Below are positions 14,914-23,260 of a stretch of DNA of 27,754 bases, piece by piece. The position numbers and the translations under genes are program-made. The DNA is taken from contig JBGAUA010000032.1 in assembly GCA_044228875.1 (NCBI GenBank), positions 1-27,754 on the forward strand, in the 5' to 3' direction. Under the pieces are notes generated by a model, which worked only from the letters and a program-made list of their open reading frames with translations, did not search any database and was not told the DNA's origin. Origin of the DNA: Epilinea sp044228875 (GTDB lineage Bacteria; Chloroflexota; Anaerolineae; Epilineales; Epilineaceae). Positions within the stretch are counted from its first letter, which is position 1; the number at the start of each line of letters is the position of its first letter.

Positions 14914-17900
14914 ATGAGCTTCGCGGCGATCGACGCGGTGGCGGTCCGCACCGTGCTGCTTGCCGTCCGCCATGCCCAGCCCTTCGAGGACAGCCCGCTG
15001 CTCCACCTGCGGCTGGTGACCGTGCGGCTGGCCGCCGAAGGCGCGCCGGACACCCTGCCCGGCCGGGCCTGGGTGCTGGCCAGGCTGCTGGACCAGCTCC
15101 TGCGGGAGGCCCTCGGCCGGCTCCGCGGGGACGCGCGAGGCCAGGACCGGGCCGACCTCTCGCCCGCCGACGAGCTGGCGCTGCTGGAAGCGGACTTCCG
15201 GTCGGATGTCCCGGCGCGGCAGGCCCTCGGCCTGGTCCACTTTCGCTACCTGGCCGGCGGAGGCCTGCCGATGGGTGAGGCGGCTGCCGTCCTCGGCAGC
15301 CATCGCCGTACCTTGGAGCGGCGCCTCGCGCGCGGGCACGGCCTGCTGGCGGACCTGCTGAAGGAACGGGAACTGGCCCTGCTGGCCGACGGCGCGGTGA
15401 CGCCGCCATCGGACGGCGGCGGCTCCCGTGAAACCGCGGCGCGAGCGGCAACGGCGGCGCTGCTGGCCGCCTCGGAGCGGGACGGCGACCTGGCCGAGCC
15501 CGCCGCGGCGGTGCTGCAGAGCCTGGCGGATCGGCCGAGCAGTTGGACCGCCTACCGGGTGGCGCGCATCGCCGCCTGGAGCCAGGAGCGCTTCCACCTT
15601 GACCGGCGCTTCGTGTCGCTCAGCTTGCTGGTGGACCACGGCGAGCAGGCGGCCGGCGGACGCTGGCAGGCGCTGCGCGAGCGCCATGACGACCTGACGC
15701 GCTTGCTGGCCGTCCTACCGGATCCGGCGCTGGTGATCCTGGGCCCGCCCGGCAGCGGCAAATCCACCCTCTTGCGCCGCCTCGAGCTGGATCTGGCGCT
15801 GGCGGCCCTGCGCGGCCGGACCGGCGCTTTCGAGCCCGACGGCGCGCCGGGCGACCCGGGGCTGACCTTCTTCATCCAACTCAACCAGTACCAGTCGGAC
15901 TCGCCCGGCGCCGAACCGCCGCCGCCCGGCCCCTGGCTGGCGGCGCGCTGGGCCGAACGCTTCCCCGACCTTCCGCCCTTGGACGCCCTGCTCCGCCGTG
16001 GCGGGATGGTGCTGCTGCTGGACGCCCTCAACGAGATGCCCTGCTCGGGCCCGCGGCATTTCCACCTTCTGGTGGCCCGCTGGAAGGACTGGCTGTTGCG
16101 ACTGCAGCAGACGGCGCCGGGCAACCGGGTGCTCTTCAGCTGCCGCAGCCTGGATTACTCCGCCCCGCTTTCAGGGGCGGCCCTCAGGGTGCCGCAGCTG
16201 CGTATCGAGCCCCTGACGGACGCGCAGGTGGCAGAGCTCCTGGAGCGCGTCCTGGGCGAGCGCGGTCGGCGCGTATGGGAGCGGATCCGCGGCTCCGCTG
16301 AGCTTGAGGCCTTGCGCAGTCCTTTCTTCCTGTCGCTCCTGGCGCAGCAGGCGGCGGCCAGTGAAGACGTGGCACCGCACCGGGTGGGCCTGCTGACCGA
16401 CTTCGTCCGGCGCGCGCTGCGGCGTGAGATGGAACATGGCCATCCGCTGTTCCTGCCGGAGGACCTGCTCGATGAACGGGACCTGCGGCGCCTGTCACAA
16501 TGGCAATGGCGCGATTCGGTGGAGTTGCCGGAGCGGGGTCCGCTCCTGCCCGGTCTGGCGCGCCTGGCCCACGGCATGCAGCTGGAAGGCGATGCCGGCG
16601 CCGGCGCCCAACGGCGGATCGGGCTCGACGGCGCGGTCGCCCTGATCGATCATCCTCGCGCGCCGGACATCCTGCGCGCCGGCCTGGCGCTCGACGTGCT
16701 CGATGAGGACGCCGCGATGGAGGACCTCAGCTTTCGGCACCAGCTGTTCCAGGAGTACTTCGCCGCGCGGCGCCTCGCGCGCGCGCCGCGCGCCGACCTC
16801 GTGGCCCAGGTCTGGCGCGCGTCCGAGGTCATTCCCGGAGCGGCCGAGCTCCTGGCCGGACTGCCGCCGGGCGAAGCCCTTCCGCCCTTGCCGCAGACCG
16901 GTTGGGAGGAGACGTTCCTGCTGGCGGCGGCCATGGTCGAGGATCCCGCTGCCTTCCTGCCGCCGCTGATGGCGGCGAACCTCGATCTGGCCGGTCGCGC
17001 GGCCAACCTGCCGCTGCTGCGCGATCGCCTGTCGGATGCGCTGCTGGACAGCCTGCGCACGGCCCTTCTGGTGCGCAGCCGGGACGAGGCGGCCGATCTG
17101 CGCGCGCGCGTCGCCGCCGCCCTGGCCTTGGGCCCGCTGGGCGATCCGCGTTTTCCAATGGACCGCGGCCCCGATGGACCGTTCCGCTCACCACCCCTCG
17201 TGCCGATCGCCGGCGGCGTCTACCCCTTGGGGGATGACGATCCGGTGGTCTGGATGGAGCGCGAAACGCGCAGCCACCTTCCACGGCATACCCTGTGGCT
17301 GGCGAGCTTCGAGATCGGCCGCTTTCCAGTGACCAACGCCGAGTGGACCTGCTTCATGGCTGCCGGCGGCTACGAGGACAGCCGCTGGTGGGACACCGCC
17401 GCCGGCCGATCCTGGCGCGAAGGCCGCGGCACGGCCGCGGGCATCCATGCCGACATCCGCGAGTGGCTGTCCCGATTCCGGGACCGCCCCGAGTTCCTGG
17501 CCGAACTGGTGGCCAGCGGGCAGCTGGACGATGAAGCGGGCGAGCGCTGGCGGCGGCGTCTGGCGATGTCGGCCGTCGAGCTGGAGCGGCATCTGGGCGA
17601 GGTCTATCCCGAGCGGCGCTTCAACGAACCGCGCTTCTGGCGCGACGAGCGTTTCAACGCGCCGTCGCAGCCCGTGGTGGGCGTGTGCTGGTACGAAGCG
17701 CGTGCCTACTGCGCCTGGCTAAGCGCACAGAGCGGGAGGGCATTCCGGCTGCCAACCGAGGCGGAGTGGGAGGCGGCGGCGCGCGGAGCCCGCGGTCGGC
17801 GCTATGCCGGCGGCGAGGCGTTCCATCCCCTGCTCGGGAACACCGCTGAGACCCGGCTGAGACAGACCAGTCCGGTCGGCGTCTTCCCGGCCGGGGACAC

Positions 17901-18171
17901 GCCGGAGGGCGTCAGCGACCTGACAGGCAACGTGTTCGAGTGGACCGCCAGCCTGCTGGGTGAGGACAGCGCCCGGCCGCGCTTTGCCTACCCCTACAGT
18001 GCCGACGACGGTCGCGAAGACCCGCACGCCCCGTCCGATGTCCTGCGCGTGGGCCGCGGCGGTTCGTGGTACTACGCCCATCCCTACGCTCGTGCGGCAT
18101 CGCGCGACTTCGCCCTGCCGTCCATCTGGAACTACAACAGCGGCTTCCGGCTGGTGGCCACCGGTCCCTGA
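14914..18171 (+). CDS. HTH-NACHT NTPase with C-terminal formylglycine-enzyme/C-type-lectin-like domain
   Basis: 1085 residues from ATG 14914 (GAGG 9 nt upstream; ATG 14875 is an alternative). Residues 1-155 are helical and end in a sigma-region-4-like HTH (FRYLAGGGLPMGEAAAVLGSHRRTLERRL, 110-138). The NACHT NTPase has Walker A GPPGSGKST at 277-285, Walker B MVLLLDALNE at 365-374 and an Arg after SC at 411; the winged-helix end shows LSFRHQLFQEYFAARRL (605-621). HEAT-like helices follow, with RARVAAALALGPLGDPRF around 730-747. Residues 760-1083 form the FGE-sulfatase/EgtB-like fold: FEIGRFPVTNAEW, WYEARAYCAWLS, RLPTEAEWEAAARG, GNVFEW, and RGGSW...GFRLV at the end. The FGE active-site Cys pair is replaced by Tyr/His in the RGGSW segment, so this is probably a binding fold, not an enzyme. 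This STAND layout (sensor, NTPase switch) fits a defence or signalling role. It is alone, with housekeeping genes either side. Confidence 0.88.
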   Translation: MSFAAIDAVAVRTVLLAVRHAQPFEDSPLLHLRLVTVRLAAEGAPDTLPGRAWVLARLLDQLLREALGRLRGDARGQDRADLSPADELALLEADFRSDVPARQALGLVHFRYLAGGGLPMGEAAAVLGSHRRTLERRLARGHGLLADLLKERELALLADGAVTPPSDGGGSRETAARAATAALLAASERDGDLAEPAAAVLQSLADRPSSWTAYRVARIAAWSQERFHLDRRFVSLSLLVDHGEQAAGGRWQALRERHDDLTRLLAVLPDPALVILGPPGSGKSTLLRRLELDLALAALRGRTGAFEPDGAPGDPGLTFFIQLNQYQSDSPGAEPPPPGPWLAARWAERFPDLPPLDALLRRGGMVLLLDALNEMPCSGPRHFHLLVARWKDWLLRLQQTAPGNRVLFSCRSLDYSAPLSGAALRVPQLRIEPLTDAQVAELLERVLGERGRRVWERIRGSAELEALRSPFFLSLLAQQAAASEDVAPHRVGLLTDFVRRALRREMEHGHPLFLPEDLLDERDLRRLSQWQWRDSVELPERGPLLPGLARLAHGMQLEGDAGAGAQRRIGLDGAVALIDHPRAPDILRAGLALDVLDEDAAMEDLSFRHQLFQEYFAARRLARAPRADLVAQVWRASEVIPGAAELLAGLPPGEALPPLPQTGWEETFLLAAAMVEDPAAFLPPLMAANLDLAGRAANLPLLRDRLSDALLDSLRTALLVRSRDEAADLRARVAAALALGPLGDPRFPMDRGPDGPFRSPPLVPIAGGVYPLGDDDPVVWMERETRSHLPRHTLWLASFEIGRFPVTNAEWTCFMAAGGYEDSRWWDTAAGRSWREGRGTAAGIHADIREWLSRFRDRPEFLAELVASGQLDDEAGERWRRRLAMSAVELERHLGEVYPERRFNEPRFWRDERFNAPSQPVVGVCWYEARAYCAWLSAQSGRAFRLPTEAEWEAAARGARGRRYAGGEAFHPLLGNTAETRLRQTSPVGVFPAGDTPEGVSDLTGNVFEWTASLLGEDSARPRFAYPYSADDGREDPHAPSDVLRVGRGGSWYYAHPYARAASRDFALPSIWNYNSGFRLVATGP

Positions 18172-18206
18172 ACACCACCGGGTTCTGGACGAGACCGGTC
18201 CCTGAA
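18160..18206 (+). repeat. 13-bp direct repeat spanning the NACHT stop codon
   Basis: ACCGGTCCCTGAA occurs at 18160-18172, containing the last codons and TGA stop of the NACHT gene, and again at 18194-18206, 34 nt later. It may be a local duplication or a footprint of recombination at the gene end. Confidence 0.6.
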
Positions 18207-18211
18207 ACCCG

Positions 18212-18240
18212 CGGGCCCCGGCAGCGCTCGCCGGGGCCCG
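18212..18240 (+). terminator. Strong hairpin after the NACHT gene (terminator-like, no U-tract)
   Basis: An 11-bp perfect stem (18212-18222 with 18230-18240) with a 7-nt loop, 40 nt beyond the stop codon. The stem is nearly all G/C. No U-run follows, so if it terminates transcription it would be by a non-canonical or Rho-assisted route. It could also be a DNA cruciform. Confidence 0.5.
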
Positions 18241-18422
18241 GCCCGTCGTCCGGAACTGTCCTTACCGTCCTGCTTCTCTCGTCCGCTTGACCGCGGACCC
18301 TTCGTGGCGCTATCCACGCAGGCTTCACGCTTCCGATCGGCGCGTTCGACGCTTCCCATCACCGACCGGCGCATCCGGCATCAGTATCGCCATTCCGGGC
18401 GCGCGACGGAGGGTGCTTTGCG

Positions 18423-18443
18423 GCAACGCCGCGACAGCGTTGC
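18423..18443 (+). repeat. 7-bp inverted repeat upstream of adk
   Basis: GCAACGC (18423-18429), 7-nt spacer, GCGTTGC (18437-18443). It lies about 50 nt upstream of the adk -10 box, a plausible place for an activator or repressor site; the role is unknown. Confidence 0.35.
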
Positions 18444-18492
18444 GACAGCCGCGCGACGACGCGGCGGCGCGCGACGCGGCCGGGCGGCCATG

Positions 18493-18498
18493 TATAAT
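18493..18498 (+). promoter_or_regulatory. -10 box of the adk operon promoter
   Basis: A perfect TATAAT in otherwise very GC-rich DNA, about 87 nt before the adk ATG. No good -35 box is seen 16-18 nt upstream (CGCGAC there), so an activator or an alternative spacing may be involved. Confidence 0.5.
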
Positions 18499-18584
18499 CG
18501 TGGGCCCGAAGGGTCCCGTCCCTTCGCCCGCCGCCCGACCCGCGGGCCGCGTCACCCCGGCCAGGCGCCGCAACGGAGCTATCC

Positions 18585-19235
18585 ATGAACATCGTCCTCC
18601 TCGGCGCCCCGGGCTCCGGTCAGGGTACGCAGGCCAAGGCGCTCGGCCGACAGCTGGGGCTGGTCCACGTTGCCTCCGGCGATCTCTTCCGCCATCACCT
18701 GGGCCTCAAGACGCCTTTGGGCGAGCTGGCGGGTTCCTACATGGTCCGCGGCGAGCTGGTACCGGACGACGTGACCATCCGCATGATCAAGGAGCGTCTG
18801 GCCGAGGCGGACGCCGTCGGCGGCGTGCTGCTGGACGGCTTCCCGCGCACGGCGGCGCAGGCGGCGGCGCTCGACGTCATGCTGGCCGAGCTGGGCCAGG
18901 CCGCCGACGGCGCCGTACTCATCGACGTGCCGGACGCCGTCATCATCGCCCACATCTCCGGGCGGCTGGTCTGCCCCAACTGTCAGACCCCCTACCACCG
19001 TGCCTTGCTTGCCGGCGACACCTGCCCCGCCGACGGTGCCCTGCTGGAACGCCGCGCGGATGATGCGCCGGAGAAGGTGGGCCGACGTCTGGAGATCTAC
19101 CACGAGCAGATCGGGCCGGTGCTCGCCCATTACCGCGCCACCGGTCGCCTGCACGAGGTTCCCGGTGAGGGCACCGTGGCGGAGATCTCCGCCGCGGTGG
19201 CCGGGGCCATCGACCGGATCCGGCAAGGCCGGTGA
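18585..19235 (+). CDS. adk: Adenylate kinase with Gln in place of the P-loop Lys
   Basis: Interconverts ATP + AMP and 2 ADP. The 216-residue long-form enzyme starts at ATG 18585 with GGAG about 7 nt upstream. Family motifs: SGDLFR (R36), VLLDGFPRT (R88), a zinc-type LID with C130, C133, C147 and D150, and RRADDAPEKVGRRL (catalytic Arg pair). The P-loop reads GAPGSGQGTQ (residues 7-16): the invariant Lys13 is Gln (codon CAG). In E. coli this Lys contacts the phosphates, and its replacement by Gln is known to impair the enzyme strongly. All other active-site residues appear intact, so this may be a divergent second copy, since it is not in the usual ribosomal-protein operon next to secY, or a sequencing error of one base (AAG to CAG). 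Overlaps thiN by 4 nt. Confidence 0.93.
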   Translation: MNIVLLGAPGSGQGTQAKALGRQLGLVHVASGDLFRHHLGLKTPLGELAGSYMVRGELVPDDVTIRMIKERLAEADAVGGVLLDGFPRTAAQAAALDVMLAELGQAADGAVLIDVPDAVIIAHISGRLVCPNCQTPYHRALLAGDTCPADGALLERRADDAPEKVGRRLEIYHEQIGPVLAHYRATGRLHEVPGEGTVAEISAAVAGAIDRIRQGR

Positions 19236-19963
19236 CCGACGCCCGGCCGGACCTCCGGTCGGGACGGTCACCCGTCCTGGTCGTGGCCGACGCCCCCGGC
19301 GTCAGCCTCGAACGCTGGCGCGCGCTCCTCGCCCGCTCGCCCTTGGTGGTGGCGGCCGATGGCGGCGCGCGCCTTGCCCTGGCCGCGGGCCGCAAGCCGG
19401 ACCTGATCGTCGGCGACGGCGACTCGCTGGCCGACGAAGGCTGGGCGGCCCCTGAGCCGTTGCCCGGACCGGCCGCATCCGGTACCGAGGCGGCCGCGAC
19501 GTCGGCTTTCGAGCGCCATCCCGTCGACAAGGACGAGACCGATCTGGAGCTGGCGCTGCTGCGCGCCGTGCGCCTGGCCCCGGAAGGCGCGCCCATCTGG
19601 ATCCTTGGCGCCTGGGGCGGACGCATCGACCACAGTCTCGCCAACCTCTGTCTGCTTGCCCATCCCGCCTTGGCCGGGCGCGAGCTCTGCCTCGTGGACG
19701 GCGCCCAGCGGGTCTGGCTGTTGCAGGGGCGGTCCGAACTGCGCATCGAAGGCCGGCGGGACGACACGGTGTCGCTGCTCCCTCTGGGCGGCGCCGCCCG
19801 GGTGGCGCGAACGGAAGGCCTCCGCTGGCGCCTGGACGACAGCGAGCTGGCCTTCGGGCCGGCGCGCGGCGTCAGCAACCGCATGACCGGGCCGACGGCG
19901 CTCGTGGCTCTGGCCGAGGGGCGCCTGGCTTGCATCCATATCGCCGAGGAAGGTGAAGCATGA
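19232..19963 (+). CDS. thiN: Thiamine pyrophosphokinase
   Basis: Transfers pyrophosphate from ATP to thiamine to give thiamine diphosphate. It starts at GTG 19232, whose GTGA overlaps the adk stop. Family motifs appear in order: ADGGA (42-46), the metal-binding GDGDS (61-65; more often GDFDS), KDETDLELAL (100-109), GGRIDHSLAN (129-138) and GVSNRM (213-218) in the C-terminal thiamine-binding domain. The 243-residue length is slightly above the usual 210-225 because of a Pro/Ala-rich stretch at 72-96. Its stop overlaps the valS start by 4 nt, giving translational coupling. No TPP riboswitch was seen upstream. Confidence 0.92.
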   Translation: MTDARPDLRSGRSPVLVVADAPGVSLERWRALLARSPLVVAADGGARLALAAGRKPDLIVGDGDSLADEGWAAPEPLPGPAASGTEAAATSAFERHPVDKDETDLELALLRAVRLAPEGAPIWILGAWGGRIDHSLANLCLLAHPALAGRELCLVDGAQRVWLLQGRSELRIEGRRDDTVSLLPLGGAARVARTEGLRWRLDDSELAFGPARGVSNRMTGPTALVALAEGRLACIHIAEEGEA

Positions 19964-22900
19964 CCACTCCCACACCGCCGGAACTCCCGCGGCAGTACGA
20001 GCCGGAAACCGTCGAGGCGGACATCTACGCCCGCTGGCTGGCGACCGGGTCCTTCCGCGCCGATCCCGCCAGTGGCGCCGATCCCTTCGTCGTCATGATG
20101 CCGCTGCCCAATGTCACCGGCGCCCTGCACATGGGGCATGCCATGGACAACGTCATGCAGGACCTCCTGGTGCGCCGCCAGCGCATGCGCGGAGCGGATG
20201 CCCTGTGGATGCCAGGCACCGACCATGCCGGCATCGCGACGCAGGCGGTGGTGGAGAAGCGCCTCCTGGAGCTGGAAGGCCTGACCCGCAACGACATCGG
20301 CCGCGAAGGCCTGGTGCAGCGCATCTTCGACTGGAAGGACCAGTTCCAGCGGCGCATCGTGGCCCAGCAGCAGCGCATGGGCTGCTCGGCCGACTGGGAG
20401 CGACAGCGCTTCACGATGGACGCGGTCTGCAGCCGCGCCGTGCGCTGGACCTTCTTCCGCCTCTTCGCCGACGGCCTGATCTACCGCGGGCTCCGCCTGG
20501 TGAACTGGGATTGCCAGCTGCAGACCGCGGTGGCCGACGACGAGATCGAGCACAAGGCGGTGGACGGCTTCTTCTACCACCTGCGCTACCCGGTGATCGA
20601 CCCCCAGCCCGGCGAGCCGACGCATGTGACGGTGGCCACGACCCGCCCGGAGACCATGCTCGCCGACACAGCGGTGGCCTGTCATCCCGATCCGCGGACG
20701 GCTCTGGAGGCGCGCATCACCGAGGCGCGCGCGCGTCTCGAGCGCGCCGCGGCCCGCGAACGGGAGGCGGCGGCGGCGGAGCTGGCCGCCCTGGAAGCGC
20801 GGCGCGAGAGCCACCTGCCGCTGCTCGAGCAGCTCGTGGCCATGGCCCATGCCGGGCGCCGGGTGATGCTGCCCCTGATGGAGCGACCCATCCCCATCAT
20901 CGCCGATGTCTGGGCCAAGCCGGAGCTCGGCAGCGGCGTGGTCAAGATCACGCCGGGCCACGACCCCAACGACTACCAAGTGTGGCAGCGCCACCAGGGC
21001 CGCATCGGCATCCTGAGCATCCTCGAGCCCGACGGCAGCCTGGGCGCCGCGGCCGGGGTCTACGCCGGACTGGACCGCTTCGTGGCCCGCGAACGCGTGG
21101 TGGAGGACCTCGCCGCACGCGGCCTCCTGGAGCACAAGGAGGCCCGACAGATCGAGCTGGGCCATTCGGACCGCTCCAAGTCCATCATCGAACCCTACCT
21201 TTCGCGGCAGTGGTTCGTGGCCATGGGCGACCGCCCGGGAGGCATCGTCTGCGGCCAGGGCGGCGACCATGCCTTCGCCAGCCCGGGCCTGGCCCAGTCG
21301 GCCATCGACGCCGTGGCCGGCGACTGGCGCTCGGCCACGGGGCGCCGCGTGCGCTTCTGGCCGGACCACGAGCGCTATGCCAGCACCTACCTCAACTGGC
21401 TGTCCGAGAAGCGCGACTGGTGCATCAGCCGCCAGCTGTGGTGGGGGCACCGGATTCCCATCTGGTCGAAGTCGGTCGATGCCGTCGGCCTCGCGGCGGC
21501 CCTCGGCGATCTCGGAGCGCTGCTCGACCGCGCGGATCTGGCGGTCCGTCTCGGCCGCCGCGACGGCGAGAGCCGGCCCCTCACCCCGCGGCCGGACGCC
21601 GCCGCCCTGGCCCACTTCCTGGCGGGCGATCCTTCGGGCGGCGCCGAGCTGCTGGCCTGCCCGCGCGACCTGACGACGGACGCGGAGGTGGCCGCCGGCC
21701 TGGAAGCGCTGGGCTACCGCCGCGACCCCGATGTGCTGGACACCTGGTTCTCCAGCGGCGTCTGGCCGCACAGCACCCTGGGCTGGCCGGATCCCGCGAC
21801 GGCTGAGGTGGAGTCCGGGCAGACGCCGCTCGGCGCCGCCGCGCCCGGTGGCCGCGATGCCCTCAGCGCCTACTACCCGGGATCCTGCCTGGTCACCGGG
21901 CGCGACATCATCACCCTGTGGGTGGCGCGCATGGTGCTGATGGGCCTCTACAACCTGGGCGACCTGCCCTTCGAAGACGTCTTCATCCACGCCAACATCC
22001 TGGACGGCAAGGGTGAGCGGATGAGCAAGTCCAAGGGCAACGGCATCGACCCGGTGGACATCCTGGAGCGTTACGGCACCGATGCCATGCGCTACGTGCT
22101 CTGCGAGATGCAGACGGGCACGCAGGACATCCGCCTGCCGGTGCAGGCCATATCGCCCTTCAACGGTGAGCTGATCGACCTGGCCACCGCCCGTCACGGG
22201 CGGAGCATCTTCACCTACCTGGACCCGCAGACGGGGCAGGAGTTCGATGTGCTGGGTACCATGCCGGAGCTGCCGGCCGCGCGCCTGATCTCCGACCGCT
22301 TCATCGTGGGGCGCAACGTCTGCAACAAGCTCTGGAACGCCGCCCGCTTCGCCCTTGGCAACCTGGACGGTGCGCCCTTCCGCCCGCTGACGGACGCCGA
22401 TCTGGCCGTGGAGGACCGCTGGATCCTCTCGCGCCTCGCGGCGACCATCGCCGAGGTGGACCGTCAGTTCGAGCGCTACAACCCGGCGGCGGCCGTGGCG
22501 GCGGCCCGCGACTACTTCTGGAACGAACTCTGCGATTGGTATCTGGAGCTGCTCAAGCCGCGCCTGGCGGCCGGCGGCGCGGACGCCGCCGCCGCGCGAC
22601 AGGTGCTGGCCACGGCCCTGGATCAGGTGCTTCGATTGCTGCATCCCTTCGTGCCCTTCATCACCGAGGCCCTATGGGGCCACCTGAACGCCGCGGTCCC
22701 TGAGCGCGGTCTGGCCGCGCCCCTGCCCGGCGGCGAGCTGCTGATCCGCGTCGCCTGGCCGCGGGCGGCGGACTTCGTTCGCGACGAGGCCCTGGAAGCC
22801 CGTTTCGACCTGATCCAGGAGGCGGTGCGCGCGGTGCGGGATCTGCGCAACCGTTACAACGTGCCGCCGGCCCGGCGCCTGGAGCTCCTGGCGCGCGCCG

Positions 22901-23241
22901 GCGGTGACACGGCGGATACCCTGGTGGCGCTGGGGCACGTCATGCTGACGATGGGCGGCCTGGCGTCGATGACCGTCGACCCGTCGGCGCTGCGCGGCGA
23001 GGACGCCGCCTCGGCCCTTAGCGGCGACGCGGAGCTGCTGCTCCCGGGATTGATCGACGTCGCGGCCGAGCGCGAGCGACTGGCGGCCCAGCGGGTGGAG
23101 CTGGAGGGTCGAGCGGCGGGCATCCGCCAGCGGCTGGCCAACCCCTCCTTTACCGAGCGCGCCCGACCCGACGTGGTGGCCAAGGAGCGCGAGCGGCTGG
23201 CGGAGATCGAGGCCCAGCTGTCGGCCATCGGGCTGGTCTGA
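19960..23241 (+). CDS. valS: Valyl-tRNA synthetase (long form)
   Basis: Charges tRNA-Val with valine. Class I signatures: HMGH at 57-60 (HIGH motif) and RMSKS at 687-691 (KMSKS motif); PGTDHAGIATQ follows the first. The CP1 editing domain is marked by TTRPETMLADTAV from residue 227 and KITPGHDPNDY. The C-terminus (about 1035-1093) is the tRNA-binding coiled coil. At 1093 residues it exceeds the usual 880-950. Insertions seen: an Ala/Arg/Glu coiled-coil hairpin inside the editing domain (about 248-292), a block after WFVAMGD with GGIVCGQGGDHAFASPGL, a block after the WWGHRIPIW segment (about 505-585), and one after SPFNGELIDLATARHG. Similar enlarged ValRS forms occur in some Planctomycetes and Chloroflexota (from memory). 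Start ATG overlaps thiN by 4 nt. Confidence 0.96.
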   Translation: MTTPTPPELPRQYEPETVEADIYARWLATGSFRADPASGADPFVVMMPLPNVTGALHMGHAMDNVMQDLLVRRQRMRGADALWMPGTDHAGIATQAVVEKRLLELEGLTRNDIGREGLVQRIFDWKDQFQRRIVAQQQRMGCSADWERQRFTMDAVCSRAVRWTFFRLFADGLIYRGLRLVNWDCQLQTAVADDEIEHKAVDGFFYHLRYPVIDPQPGEPTHVTVATTRPETMLADTAVACHPDPRTALEARITEARARLERAAAREREAAAAELAALEARRESHLPLLEQLVAMAHAGRRVMLPLMERPIPIIADVWAKPELGSGVVKITPGHDPNDYQVWQRHQGRIGILSILEPDGSLGAAAGVYAGLDRFVARERVVEDLAARGLLEHKEARQIELGHSDRSKSIIEPYLSRQWFVAMGDRPGGIVCGQGGDHAFASPGLAQSAIDAVAGDWRSATGRRVRFWPDHERYASTYLNWLSEKRDWCISRQLWWGHRIPIWSKSVDAVGLAAALGDLGALLDRADLAVRLGRRDGESRPLTPRPDAAALAHFLAGDPSGGAELLACPRDLTTDAEVAAGLEALGYRRDPDVLDTWFSSGVWPHSTLGWPDPATAEVESGQTPLGAAAPGGRDALSAYYPGSCLVTGRDIITLWVARMVLMGLYNLGDLPFEDVFIHANILDGKGERMSKSKGNGIDPVDILERYGTDAMRYVLCEMQTGTQDIRLPVQAISPFNGELIDLATARHGRSIFTYLDPQTGQEFDVLGTMPELPAARLISDRFIVGRNVCNKLWNAARFALGNLDGAPFRPLTDADLAVEDRWILSRLAATIAEVDRQFERYNPAAAVAAARDYFWNELCDWYLELLKPRLAAGGADAAAARQVLATALDQVLRLLHPFVPFITEALWGHLNAAVPERGLAAPLPGGELLIRVAWPRAADFVRDEALEARFDLIQEAVRAVRDLRNRYNVPPARRLELLARAGGDTADTLVALGHVMLTMGGLASMTVDPSALRGEDAASALSGDAELLLPGLIDVAAERERLAAQRVELEGRAAGIRQRLANPSFTERARPDVVAKERERLAEIEAQLSAIGLV

Positions 23242-23260
23242 GCGCGAAGGGCAACCAGCG

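Larger units (their letters stand above)
18172..18584. other. Intergenic region between the NACHT gene and adk
   Basis: 413 nt without a convincing gene. In order it holds the second copy of the 13-bp repeat (18194-18206), a strong hairpin (18212-18240), a second smaller hairpin (18423-18443) and a perfect TATAAT box (18493-18498) ahead of adk. Short open frames through it are GC-driven and Arg-rich with no family features. Confidence 0.55.

Noticed and set aside
14914..18240. Calling a diversity-generating retroelement
   Set aside because: No reverse transcriptase, accessory gene or template repeat is present in the window; only the target-like C-terminus is seen.
18943..22644. Very long minus-strand open frame opposite adk, thiN and valS
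   Set aside because: Codon-bias shadow of the real plus-strand genes: no family motifs, His/Gly/Arg-rich composition, and complete overlap with strongly supported genes.
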